Source: Xiphophorus maculatus (Eukaryota > Chordata > Actinopteri > Cyprinodontiformes > Poeciliidae). Taken from it: DNA of 64,000 nucleotides. The notes beneath the pieces were generated by a model. That model did no database searches. It saw nothing but the letters and a program-made list of their open reading frames with translations, and had not been told where the DNA came from. Where the stretch lies: the NCBI RefSeq assembly GCF_002775205.1, contig NC_036448.1, forward strand, positions 4,056,572 to 4,120,571. Reading direction: 5' to 3'. Every line of letters begins with the position of its first letter. Position 1 is the stretch's first letter. This document shows positions 10,336-21,480 of this stretch, piece after piece. Made by a program: the position numbers and the translations under genes.

Positions 10336-13193
10336 TCAGTCCTTGCTCACCAGGAGCAGAGGGTTCACTTTGAAATCCTCCACAGGGCTCTTTATTCTCA
10401 CCGCCGTGCGTTTCTTCTGAAGACCTCTCTGTTTCGAAAGGGAGTTAATAAAGAGTTTGTATGGCTCGGTTTCGGTAAAGCGTGGGAAGGAGCAGTTCTC
10501 CATCAGGGTGAAGATTTTCCTCTCTGCCACGGCGAAGCAGGACGACCCCGGCTCTTCCAGACTCTGTCTGATCGTTTCTCTCGTGTAGGAATCCAGATTC
10601 ACCTGCAGAAACAGCACATCGGTTACATAAAGCTACAGAAACTGCAAACGTTGTCTCACTTCACTTTGTGCTTACAGTGCAAGAGTGACCATGCTCCCTT
10701 GACCTTTTACCAAACAGTATTTTATGAGCGTTTAATGTGACAGACCAACACAAAGTTTACAACACAATTTTGTTTGATTCTCATCTCCTTTTAGTGGAGT
10801 TTCTCCCACTGAGTTGAATTTCCCTGGTAGAATTTCAACCGATCAGCTAACAGAAGAATTTCCAATAAGCTTCATAGTGTCGGTCGGATTATTTTAGGCC
10901 CAATCTACATGGTATGAGTACACTTTAAGAGTGACATTTAATTAGGGGATTCTTTATTTAATTTTTTTACTCTTTCAATAAGTAATTACCCCTTTACTTT
11001 AATCCATCTAAATACAATCCAGTGCAATCAATGTCTTCAGAGATCACTAATTAGCATAGTTTAACCTCCCGATGTTCTATGAAGGCCTCAGAGGTTTGTT
11101 AGAGAACATCAGTGATGACGTAAAGGCCCATTACGTTGCCGTTACTAATGTGAAAGTTTAAAGCAGGGTCACGTTCTCTAAACAGTATCCCATGCTCTGT
11201 TCAATCCACCAACTCAGAATGGAATGAGGACAGCGCAACATCAAACCTACTAAGACATGGCCGTCCAACGAAACGGTAAAGCCAGTCAAGGAAAAACATT
11301 AATCAGAGAAGCAGCAACTCTGAAGGAGCTGCAGAGATCCACAGGCTCAGCTTACCAAAAGCAAAGTAGGAGATACATGGAAGAAATAGAAGAAGGTTAA
11401 AAGAAAGCAAAATTGGAAATGAAACCTGTTAAAGGCTGGAAAGTCCCCAAAAGTTGGTTGATATCCAAAGCTGTTTGAGAGCCAATAAGACCAGCGATTT
11501 TAAATCCAGCTAAAGGTGATCCTGCAAAGTACCGACCCACACACCGACATGCCACAGTCCTCGGAATTTTATTTGAAAAAGAAAGAAATCCAAAATTATG
11601 AATCATTTTAGCCACGATTGACCCAGTAAACAATGTTGATCTTTGTTGTACCTTTACCTAACTAAATCTTAAAAGTTTATTGGTATAAGTGCTTTTGTAT
11701 GACGCTGTACATTTGGTTGCATGAGTCCACATCAGATGAACTATCCTCACCTGTTTGGGGGATCCCTCCCTGATGAACTCTTCATAAATACTCGCCGCTA
11801 TCTGCGTCCGCTCCTCCAGACTGTCAAACGACCGATACTCCCTACAGGCGAGCCAGAATTCCAGGTTTTCCTCACAGAACTCCAACTTCAGGAAATCCCG
11901 AAACGCACTTCGCCCGCCTTTTTACAGAAAAGAACAGAGCTGCATTATGAAGACGGCAGTAGCCAACCATGACATTGGTTCTGAACTGCCTGAAAGCAGA
12001 AGGAAATTACTTTTCTGGGAAAGGACCGTCTTCAGAGAGTCTCCCAACGGGTTTGCTTCGTACGTTTCCTGTCTGCAAAGAAGGAGAAAAAGGGGGGTTT
12101 ATTTTGATCGTGTGGCCATTTTACAGAAAAGCAGCATTACGCAATATTAGCAAAAAAAGAAAATAAAGGCAAAACAACAGCAGATCTGCATCAATGGTAA
12201 TCGATTCATGGAAATCTCATTGAAATATCTGCAAATCAGAGTTGTCCAAGGTGACTAATACAAATTACAAAATGTTTACCAAATAATTGAAATCTTGAAA
12301 TAGAACATTTTAGGTACAACGTAATGTAAATTAACCTAACAGTAAAAAAGAGCACAAACATTCAGTGACTTTTTACTCAAAAGCAGACTTGGACACATCT
12401 ATCTTGCACACTTGGTGTTTTTGAATAAAGAGTAACTCATAAGCAGTTCTTACTGCTCGTCTTAAGATTTTTAACCCCAAAGTGTTTATTTGCCATATTT
12501 GTTGTGAGTAAAACAAAAAATGACTGTGGCCCCTTCAGTTTGAAAATTGTTTCCCACATGCCAAAAAAGTTTTGTGTCCTCATGTGGCTCTTTAAAGCTT
12601 TATGGCGAGTGATAAAACTAATGTTTTTAAGTAAAGTTCTGTTTTAAAAATGCATTTTAGTAGTTTTTTTCATGGACTTTGCATTAAAAACAGAATGACA
12701 CAAAAAGTCACAGTTATATGTTTTAGATGTATTTTTCTTGTAAAAGTGGAAACTAAATGCTTTCTTTTTGTTTACATAGTTACAAGAACATGGCATAGAA
12801 GAAAATCTATCTACCGGCGTTCTCGTTCTGCAAAGAAAGGTCTTCAAGTTTGAATTTGTTTTAAAATCTGAAAGTAGAAATAAGATTGTTTCTTTTTCTA
12901 TTTTAGTAAATACTTACTATTTACTAAATTTCAAACAGTAAATCTTGACTACAAATCAGAATTGCCTTTTCTCCAAACCTTATTTTAACATTTGCAGCTG
13001 TAAACAAGTTTTACTTTAGCTGGACTGGGGACAAAAATAACAATGTGAGCTGTCAAGGTTACAGAGCCTAGACTTAAACCACGCAGGAGCACGAACGCAC
13101 AATAATCAGCCTTAAAGAACTCCAGATAAAATGAACTTACATTTTCACTGTGTCCTTCACGGCTGTTTGGAACTTCTTAAGGAATCCATACAT
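10336..13193 (-). CDS. divergent R4-family RGS protein in the rgs2 slot (rgs2-like, complete, 4 exons)
   Basis: Coding exons 13193-13141, 12072-12011, 11917-11751 and 10602-10336 give 549 nt, or 182 residues. The 62-nt and 167-nt exons are the sizes shared by the other RGS genes here, and all phases agree. The RGS box runs from about GDSLKTVLSQKSGRSAF through EFCEENLEFWLACREY to LMENCSFPRF. Three positions that make mammalian RGS2 Gq-selective point to RGS2: Cys in CEEN, Glu after RFT, and a non-Asp residue (Cys) before SFPRF. The gene also sits next to ro60, as RGS2 does. Odd points: the N-terminus before the box is only about 25 residues (starting MYGFLKKFQTAVKDTVK, possibly an amphipathic helix). 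The catalytic Asn of RGS4 (N128) is Ser. The usual Trp in the first helix is missing, and a basic 35-residue tail follows the box. It could instead be a lineage-specific paralogue. Predicted role: GTPase activation of Galpha at the plasma membrane. Confidence 0.82.
10735..10920. repeat. dispersed repeat, copy in rgs2-like intron
   Basis: It shares GATTCTCATCTCC, TTCTCCCACTGAG and AACCGATCAGCTAACAGA with the copy at 8.69-8.95 kb. The preceding GACAGACCAACACAAAGT resembles the end of a common fish DNA-transposon remnant. Confidence 0.5.
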
Positions 13194-14149
13194 GGTTGAA
13201 CTGAATCACCTCAGAAGTGAATGATTCTCAGCGTGTGCATGATGTGGCTCAGTCCTCTGAAGAATCACTCCAACATCCAGTCAGATCTAGGATCTTTATC
13301 GCTCTCCGCTTTCAGTCTGCTGACTGGGTAACTAGACCCAGAGCATCGTGCAAACGCACGTCTTGTTAGATTATTGGATACAGCATGATATCCCTTTGTT
13401 ATCTGCCTCAAAGGAGCCACATGAATGCATGGAACTTAGCATCTGCTCTTCCTTGTGGTTTAATTTTAGAACACACCTTGTCACACACCCACCACGCTCC
13501 TCATTCTTACAAGCTTAAACTGATTGATAGTCATCTGTGGCAATGGACTTACCTTTCAGGTCTGGGCTATTTTTAGTGTCAGGTTACTTTTTTTTCTCTC
13601 AAAATTCCACCAGTCTCTTTCGGGGTATTTTTGTTGTTGTTTTTCTTATGTCGAACAATTTCAGAGAATTGAATTTTAGTTGCTTCAGACATCCACTCGC
13701 CATCACGCAAGACTGGGCATTTTGCATTCACATTTTGTGCTGGCGGTGGATCGTAGCCAGGTTCTAAATAGACATTCAAAGTGTTCGAGGCCGTTAGCTC
13801 GTGTGGAAATGTGACTCTTGTGTGATTTTCTATTTGTCATTCAAACCACCGCGGCCGAGACAAAAAGGCTGGATTCTGAGTGCCATTTTGATGCTTATGA
13901 GGCAGGATAGTTGAAATCATTTTCATTTTGCTCCATATCAATATCAAGAATGTCTTCAAAGGGCCAGTTGTGTCTGAAGGCATTAATAAATCTGCCTGCT
14001 AAACTGATAAAATGTCTCTGTATTGGATGAGTACTTCTTAAAATTATGTAATGCTTAACATCTTTACATATTAATTTAATTTGACACTATATGTAAAAAA
14101 TAAAAACCAGTTTGATTTGATTTATAAAATAACTGCCGTTTTGAAGCAA
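13194..14149. other. upstream flank of the rgs2-like gene, nothing recognised
   Basis: The presumed promoter is on the minus strand just right of 13193. No TATA box is visible. The rest is AT-rich with no exon-like homology. Confidence 0.4.
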
Positions 14150-14465
14150 TGCAAATTCGAGGCGTTCCCAGGCCAGCTGAGAGACATAGTCCCTCCAGTG
14201 TGTCCTGGGTCTTCCCCGGGGCCTCCTCCCGGTGGGACGTGCCCGGAACACCTCACCAGGGAGGCGTCCAGGAGGCATCCTGACCAAATGCCCAAGTCAC
14301 CTCAACTGACTCCTCTCGATGTGAAGGAGCAGCGGCTCTACTCTGAGTCCCTCCCAGATGACTGAGCTTCTCACCCTATCTCTAAGGGAGAGCCCAGCCA
14401 CCCTATGGAGAAAACCCATTTTGGCCACTTGTATCCTCGATCTCGTTCTTTCGGTCATTTACCAA
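14150..14465 (-). mobile_element. non-LTR retrotransposon 3' fragment
   Basis: The minus-strand reading at 14287-14160 contains RPTGRRPRGRPRTHWRDYVS and LAWERLEF. This is a C-terminal stretch typical of many fish LINE ORFs. The lower-coordinate end is truncated, and no upstream reverse-transcriptase motifs are seen at higher coordinates. Confidence 0.65.
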
Positions 14466-14524
14466 AGCAGTAACTATTTTACTTCTGGTTTTTATAAAAG
14501 TGCTGCATATATCTAATGACTTTA

Positions 14525-15012
14525 AAAAATACTTTACTTCATAATTTAACACATTGAAATCGAGTTTCTGTTTCTTTAAGAAGCTCCTGTCCTGTCTGAA
14601 ACTCCGCCTTCAGGAAGTCAACATAGCTCCTCTATCAACCCTTCAAAAATATTTTAGCCAGTATTTTAATGAGAAGTAGCCCCTACAATGAGCTCAGTAG
14701 ATGAACAGCTCCACCGGGTGTTTGCTAATGTTGGCTAGTCTGAAGTGGGGGAGTCTCTCTGTGAAGTGCTTGGAAACTGCAGCTCTGAGGAGGAGTTGTG
14801 TCTAGAAGGTGGGGCTAGGTTCACCCAGGTGTTTTGCACATCTGATTGGTTGCCATGGGAGATTAAAGGATTTCTCAAACCTGCATGAAAGAATTACAGC
14901 AACACTCCAGGCAACACTCCCTCACCAATAGGTATTTGATGAGGGAATAACATGATAATATAATATAAAGCTCAAAAAAGTCAATTTTATGTAATACTGT
15001 CTGTTTAAAGCG
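14525..15012 (+). mobile_element. TTAA-associated ~0.5-kb repeat family, copy 1
   Basis: Landmarks in order: CTTTAAGAAGCTCCTG, CTCCGCCTTCAGGAAGTCA, CAGGTGTTTGCTAAT, GGATTTCTCAAAC, CAACACTCCAGG, GATGAGGGAATAACAT. The copy ends in an AGTCAATTTTATGTAATACTG-like terminus followed by TTTAAA. Related copies lie at 42.2-42.8 (inverted), 55.8-56.3 and 57.4-58.0 kb. Confidence 0.75.
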
Positions 15013-15823
15013 AGCGTGTGAGAAATATCTGCTCATGTTTCACAGTTACAGGCATGTATAAAATACCTCGAATCTCCCAAAATATCTCAATATTCCTTTG
15101 TCCCTAATGACGGAAATGAAAACTCATTTACTTTATAAATTCAGTGAAATAGCATGAAATATTTCAAGCATGTCAAGTCACATCAAAAATGTCTTCATTT
15201 TGTCCAACAACCACCAACGTAAACATGGAGAAGAAACTCTTCCACTGTCCAGCACATGATTCCACAGATCCTGTGAGTTTGTGGTGTCAGGAAATCCTTG
15301 TGATCCGAAGACGTTTGACATTAAAACGATGTGTTTATTAAACTTCATACTTACCCAGGAAGCACCAGTCTGGATGGCAAAGAAGTGAAAACAAACGGAT
15401 CAGTCGCCGGATCATTTCATGTCATCGATGCGAAGTGATCTAGATGCGTAGCGCTAACTCTGCATGACAGCAGTATTCATTGGTCATTCACAACTTTTTC
15501 CTTGCAGACTGCAGTTTGTTGCGAAATCTCTCAACTTCGGTTTATTTTCTCTGGCTCAGGAGACCGTGTCAAACTCATTCATCTGGTCCAGCCACCCGCT
15601 GGAGCAGTTCTACAGACACAAAGCTGAATTCCCGGCTCACCTGGAGCCTTTACCCACTTTATTTAGCGGGACATTTTGTGGCCTGAACTCGTGACGGCGC
15701 CACCACCACCAGGTTGGTTCAGAACCCACAAGGCAAAACAAGAAAGTTTATAAATGCCTTGACTAAGGTCAGTTTGGATTTAAGTCCTACTTTTATGGTT
15801 TCCTTTATTGTCCATATTGTATT
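15013..15823. other. no feature recognised
   Basis: Apparently unique AT-rich sequence. Short plus-strand ORFs near 15.46-15.69 kb show no family motifs and are treated as chance. Confidence 0.3.
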
Positions 15824-16045
15824 TTGGTAACACTTTAATTTATGGGGTGTGCATAAAACTGACGTGACACTGCCTTAAACATCACATAACACAGTTCCAA
15901 ATCTGTCATGAGCATGAAGGAGTCTTTATGAATGTCTGACTATTGTCATGAAGTGTCATTTGGTAAAGAATGACACTTTTAACTTTGCAATAAAGTGTCA
16001 TTATTTACAAAATAATGTAAAGTTGGCACTTTTACTGGACTTTCA
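15824..16045 (+). repeat. dispersed fish repeat (TGACACTT-rich), copy 1
   Basis: GGTAACACTTTAATTTATGG, GTGTGCATAAAACTGAC, GAGTCTTTATGAATGTCTGA and AGTGTCATTATTTAC occur in order. The same phrases appear inverted at the right end of the window (63.88-64.0 kb). Confidence 0.6.
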
Positions 16046-16059
16046 AGGCAACTTTCACA

Positions 16060-16295
16060 ACCATGCACACACACACACACACACACTCACACCTAGGGAG
16101 AATTTGGGGAGACCAATTAACCTGACAGTCATGTGTTTGGACTATAGGAAGCCGGAGCACCCAGAGAGAACCCACGCATACACAGGGAGAACATGCAAAC
16201 TCCGTGCAGAAAGACCCCGGGCCGGGAATCGAACCCAAGGACCTTCTTGCTGCAAGGAAACAGTGCTACCAACTGCGCCGCTGTGCAGCCGTCAA
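16060..16295 (-). mobile_element. tRNA-derived SINE
   Basis: On the minus strand an A-box-like GGCGCAGTTGGTAGCACTG is followed by a B box GGTTCGATTCCC, then a body with GGAGTTTGCATGTTCTCCC. The end is a (CA/TG)n run at 16064-16086. This order is that of a tRNA-derived SINE, not a functional tRNA. Confidence 0.75.
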
Positions 16296-19200
16296 ATAAA
16301 GCGTTACCTGTATTTTTTTAAGTGGGGTTTGATAGCCTGCAGAGCCCAGCGAACAGGAGCGGTGCTGGGCGGAGCAGTGAGCCAAAATTCCTTCTGCGAT
16401 GACGTGAGGACCAGATAAGTCACAAAGAAAACAACTACTGTACTTCAAGGTTCTACGCACCGTTTCCTTGTTGGCTGGAGTTTGATTTATCTTTTTTCCC
16501 CCACAGTCTTTTCCTTTTGGCCTCGTCTTTCTTTAATTATTAATAACTCTGGAATTTGTTGTGTGTTTTTTGTATTTCCATTTATTATGGCACAAAAGCA
16601 ACTCAACATACAGTATGTATTACAATAATGATTGAAAAACAACATTTATATATAAAAAAACTATTTCAATTTATAATTTAAAAATGTATCTGATTCCTTT
16701 TTTTCTTTGACCATCTTCTCTCCAACTTTCTGGCTGGGTGCCCCAGCACCCAGACCCAACATTAAAAAACACTGTTTTAATGCACGAGTACAAGAAACTT
16801 ATATACATTTGAAAAAAAACAAAAAAAAAAAAAAAAACATTGTCCTGCTCAATAGTGTATGGAATGTTATTTTTAATTTTGCTTGGTTTTATATATTTTA
16901 AATACTCGATGCTGATGTTACGCCTGAACTTCTTCACAGTGGGAAAGACATTTATGTTCTATTCTATAACACAACAATCTGCATTGTGAAATGTCGGCAG
17001 AGCCAAGCAGAAGGATTGCGAACGGAAATGATAAAGGACGAACTCCTGCCTTAATCACCTCTTAATATTTATGTGTTCTTTCTATTCGACGGGCCAAATG
17101 GAAGCAGCAGGAAGGAAAAACATCTGCAGTTTTTACTTCACTTTTGCATTCAGCCCAGTCGTTTTAACCCACTCTCTCCGGCCGTTCCACAGTTTGCAAG
17201 TCTTGCCACGGTTTTCCATTCAGCCGTTTCGCTGCAACTTAAACTCACACAAACGCCTCGACATTTGGGCCTGCAAAAAATACTCTTGCGAGGCACCACG
17301 TCCAAAATAGCGCTCTCAGTTTCCTCGTTTTGTCTTCATTAGAGTTTGCCTCGTGTCGTGTCTGCAGCCTGATGTGCCAGCCAGTGATCTAAACAGGGCT
17401 GTTTACTTGGTTTCAGGCTAAACACAAACCAACAGGAACTGTACGTCCAACGTGACGTTATGACTTCACAACTAAGATGTCTGGTTTGGTTAAAATTAGC
17501 AACCTGCCATCTATTTTCTGTCTGCTCTCTCCGGCCTGGCGGCTGCGGCCGTGAGAGCGTCCAACCATTGTTGACGTTCTTCTGTTGAGTGACAACCACA
17601 AAATGTATTTACTTCCTCCTTAATCAAACTTGAACCTAAGAAAACACAGATAAGAGCTGTACGGAAGAATCTCAAAATAAAAAAGATTCTTGTGAATTTT
17701 TTTTTCCTCCCGTAAGAGTCGAACCAGTTAAGCCAGTTTCATGAACCGCTTATGTAGTATTTGTTTAATCATTTCTCAACCTAAGTAAACAGAAAAAAAT
17801 CAAGAGGTGAGTGACAGCAGGGACTGTTTGCACTGCAAGGTTAGTAAAAAAGAAAACCCCCAAAAAACCGGAATACAGCAGGTTTAATTTCATGTTTTTC
17901 TTATTCTATTGCATTTTCTAGAACTTGATTAGCAACACGGACAAACAAACGCGAAGTAGATCAAGATCTGCAGCGTCGGCCGAATCAGGAACTTTTTTTT
18001 TTTTTAGCAGTTGCACAAGACCAACAGTGACAGCAATCAGTGAAGGCATCTCCTGGTTAAACTACCAGCTAACCAGGCTGCAGGTTTTAGGCTACAGTTT
18101 GATATAATGTATTTATGTTAATCAGATTAACTACTAAAACTCCAGGCTTGCCTTTAATCAGTCTTGGATCTACCAAAAAGCTAATGCAAATGAAGTCCTT
18201 CACTTTAATGGGCCCTTTGTAACAGAGAAGAGAATAAAGGATATAGATTGTGAATATGTAAGCATTCATTTTCTAATTCAGTTCAATTAAAATCAGCTTG
18301 CAGCAAAAATTCATCCATATGTATTCTCAAGACATTTCACAAGACGGGGATCCAAATCAATCAAGCAGAACACAATCGTACGTTTAAAATTTAAAACCAG
18401 TTGCACCAGCCATTACTTAATCCATGCTGGTTTATGTCATCACTCATTCATTCCCCCAGTGATGTGGGTAAAAAGGTCAAAACAAACACGTTGTAAACAT
18501 CTGATTCGCCCACTTGATGCCCCTGACCTTACTTAACCCCGGACAGGAAGGCACGACATTGGCTGACTGCTAATAAATGCAGGGATTTATTTACTTGTGA
18601 CACATACAGAGGAAACAAGACAATATTAGGCGACATAAAAACTTAGATCTACATCCCGTTTTGTAATCAGTAGCGTTGTACATGCAGAGTGGTTTGGGGC
18701 TCCTCTCTGCTCGGACTGCAGACGGGCCTACTGAGTTCTCTGTTTTTCTTCAATTGCTATGTGAATTTTGAGCAACTTTTAAATAGTCGCAAAATAATAA
18801 TAAAAAAAACCCAATTAAAAATGCAAATTAGAAATGAATCAACCAGGCTGCACAAAGCGTAATTTCATCAGATGTTGATGCTACGCATGGCTGCAATGGA
18901 ACAGGAACTACAGGCTGCAAACCGGCATGGAGTACAATCTCAGAGGACTGGAGAGTTCTCCCATTTGAGCTGCAGGTTCGGACTGCAGTAATGTGACAAA
19001 ACTGTGGAACATCTAAATAGACAATGTGGTTACCATGTCACTTTCAAACATTGCACTATATGTCAAAAACAAAAGCTGCAAGAGCACGATTATAAAAACT
19101 TGGAAAAAAATGACCCGAGATATCAGATTGATGGCCTTTGCCAAGGCAATTGTTACTCAGATGGCCTGTATTGGTGTTGATATAAGGTAAATTATAGAAG

Positions 19201-19455
19201 CAATTGCATAAGCTTTTCTTTCTACAAAAGGAAAAGCTCTCCTTGGATGGTTACCTCGTCATGGAGGTCACCAAGGTGTATTGTATTTGAACCTAAAACA
19301 TAATCACTATATGATCTCTGTGTCTGGCTCATTTACACCAACATGACACTAGGCTTAGAAAAAGACCAGGATATTGCCATTAAAAATAATGCTTCAATGC
19401 TTTATTTTTTAAAACAGTTCAGTATTGTTCTAGCTACATTAAGGATGATTTGTGA
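16296..19455. other. intergenic, no gene recognised
   Basis: AT-rich DNA with an A-tract (16815-16837) and a small GGGTGCCCCAGCACCC palindrome near 16736. No exon, RNA gene or clear transposon end was identified. Confidence 0.3.
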
Positions 19456-19705
19456 CTCCTCCCAAATGTCCATCATAAATCCTCCCAAATGTCCATCATA
19501 AATCCTCCCAAATGTCCCATGTTAAATCCTCCTATATTTCCCAATGTTTAATCTGGGTGGATTTAACATGGACGTCCTATACAAAGTCCCCGTGGCTGTC
19601 CTTGTGAAGTGCCAGCCATTTAGGAATACTGCCGGATGCTCCCATATTTCCTGATGTTAAATCCACCTTTAGGTCCCATATTAAGTCCTCCCATATTTAT
19701 ATAGT
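19456..19705. repeat. degenerate ~23-bp tandem repeat
   Basis: CCTCCCAAATGTCCATCATA units repeat at 19458, 19481 and 19504. They degrade into CCTCCTATATTTCCCAATG and related copies, with one inverted GGATTTAACATGG unit, to about 19705. Confidence 0.8.
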
Positions 19706-20379
19706 GAGTGCCAAGTAGAAATTTGTGCATATTGTTTGCTGTGCAACTAAATACTAGGGTTATCGTTAGGGCACTCTATCCCTATCTGTTTCCACAGTGT
19801 CAGACCACTATTCCCCCTGGTGGTGGGTGAGAGCATTTATTATCAAATTAGCCATCTGGGATGTTAGAAGTCAAATTTTGGTGAACTTTGCCCTCTTTGG
19901 TGGGCTTTCACGGGTCACCATGGGTGCTAAAAATTCAGAATGTTGGGCATGAGGGTAAGGAGGGATGGCCCATTCAGCTGACATCCGGAACATACCGGAC
20001 ACAATCCCTACAGGACTGGCATGAAACCCTACATTAACTAGAACATCCGACAAAACATCAGCATTGTTTGGCCAGACAAAGCAACGCTACCTGACACAGA
20101 ACAATACAAGCTTTTTCCCAGATCTTGACCGAATTTGACACCGCTCACATTTTTGTTGCGTAACATCAGGCTGCTTTGAGCAACTCCTAGAGGCCTGAGG
20201 TTTGGACCGGTGGGTATGTGAATGGATACAACACTTGTTTTGCAAAGCGGTGTTGTGAAAAGCACATCCCGAGTGAACAGTTGCACAATATGACTGAGTA
20301 ACCTCATTTACAGCCCAACGGTGTGACGCCCAGCAAGCTCTTTCAGGAGTACCAAAGTTTGACAAATACTCCTTTATGA

Positions 20380-21480
20380 CAAGGTGGAGAAAAGGTTTTT
20401 GAGTGATTTGTAGTTATTAAAAATAAAAAAACTAACAAATTACATTCAGTTAAGCCTTCACAACCCTTTCTTAATATGTTGCAGAACCTTTGGCAGCGAT
20501 GACAGCCTCAGGTCTTTTTGTATTTGAAGCCACCAGCTTAGCTCAGCTCCCTTTAGGCAGTTTGGTCCATTTCTCTTTGCAGTTTGTTTCCATCAGAGAC
20601 AGCTGTCGGTCATTTTCCAGAGATGTTCAATCGGATTCAAGTTTGGACCCTGGCTTAGACTCACCAGGATGGTCCCAGAGAGGTTCTAAGGCCGCTTCTT
20701 AGAGACCTTGTCCACATGCTTTGGGTTTTGTCCTGCTGAACAATGAACCGTCGCCCCAGTCGGAGGTCAAGAGAACTCTGGAGGAGGTTTTATCCAGAAT
20801 GTCTCTGGACATCTGACTAGTTCGTCTGTCCTGACAAGTCCACCTTTTAGTGCTGCTGCTGCAAAACTTACCCATACCATGTTGTCGGCAACACCATGTT
20901 CCACTATAGGGACTGTACTGGCCTACAGATGATCTGTGTCTGGTTTCCTCCAAACACGCCAAAGAGTTGAATCTTTGTCTCATCAGACCTGAGCATCTTG
21001 TTTCCTCTGGTCCAAGAGTCCTTTATGTGACTGTAGGCAAACTCCAGACGAGCTACCCTGTGACTTTTATTAAGCCTATGGCTTTCGTCTGGCCACTCTA
21101 CCATAAGGGCCCGATTGGTAGAATGGTGCAGAGATGTTCGTCCTTCTGGAAGGTTCTCTTCTCTCCACAGAGGAACTCTGGAGCTCTGACAGAGACACCA
21201 TTGGGTTCTTGGTCTCCTTCCTTCCCCAGTCACCTTGCTTAGACTGCCAATTGTAGGAAGACTCCTGCTGGTTCCAAACTTGGATAACACTTTGAATACT
21301 TTCTGGATGCGCTCTATATGCAATTGTGAATGTCTGTGCCGATTTCAAGTCTTTAGTTCTACCTGATTGTCTTGCGGTGTAGCTCTGTATGCACTACCAA
21401 CTCTGGCCATCTTCTCTGCCCCACTGAAGAAAATCATCCCACATGAAATCTTCAATTATTTGATATTTTGTTCTGGTTTA
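20380..21480 (-). pseudogene. degenerate Tc1/mariner-type transposase element
   Basis: Several minus-strand frames together show Tc1-like transposase blocks: HRVARLEFAYSHIKDSW, SDETKIQLFG (a DDE-core Asp region) and YSGTWCCRQHGMGKF. The coding sequence jumps between frames at about 20.95 kb and elsewhere. It is frameshifted and cannot encode an active enzyme. Terminal repeats could not be delimited by eye, so the ends are approximate. Confidence 0.8.

Noticed and set aside
12815-12827. possible 13-nt exon of the rgs2-like gene (CTTTGCAG acceptor, GTAGAT donor)
   Set aside because: Including it breaks the reading frame; exon 13193-13141 joins directly to 12072-12011 in phase.
16060-16295. tRNA gene
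   Set aside because: A- and B-box-like motifs are followed by SINE body and tail; no complete cloverleaf.
19458-19530. CRISPR-like short repeats
   Set aside because: The 23-bp units are directly adjacent with no spacers and degrade gradually: a tandem repeat in a eukaryote.
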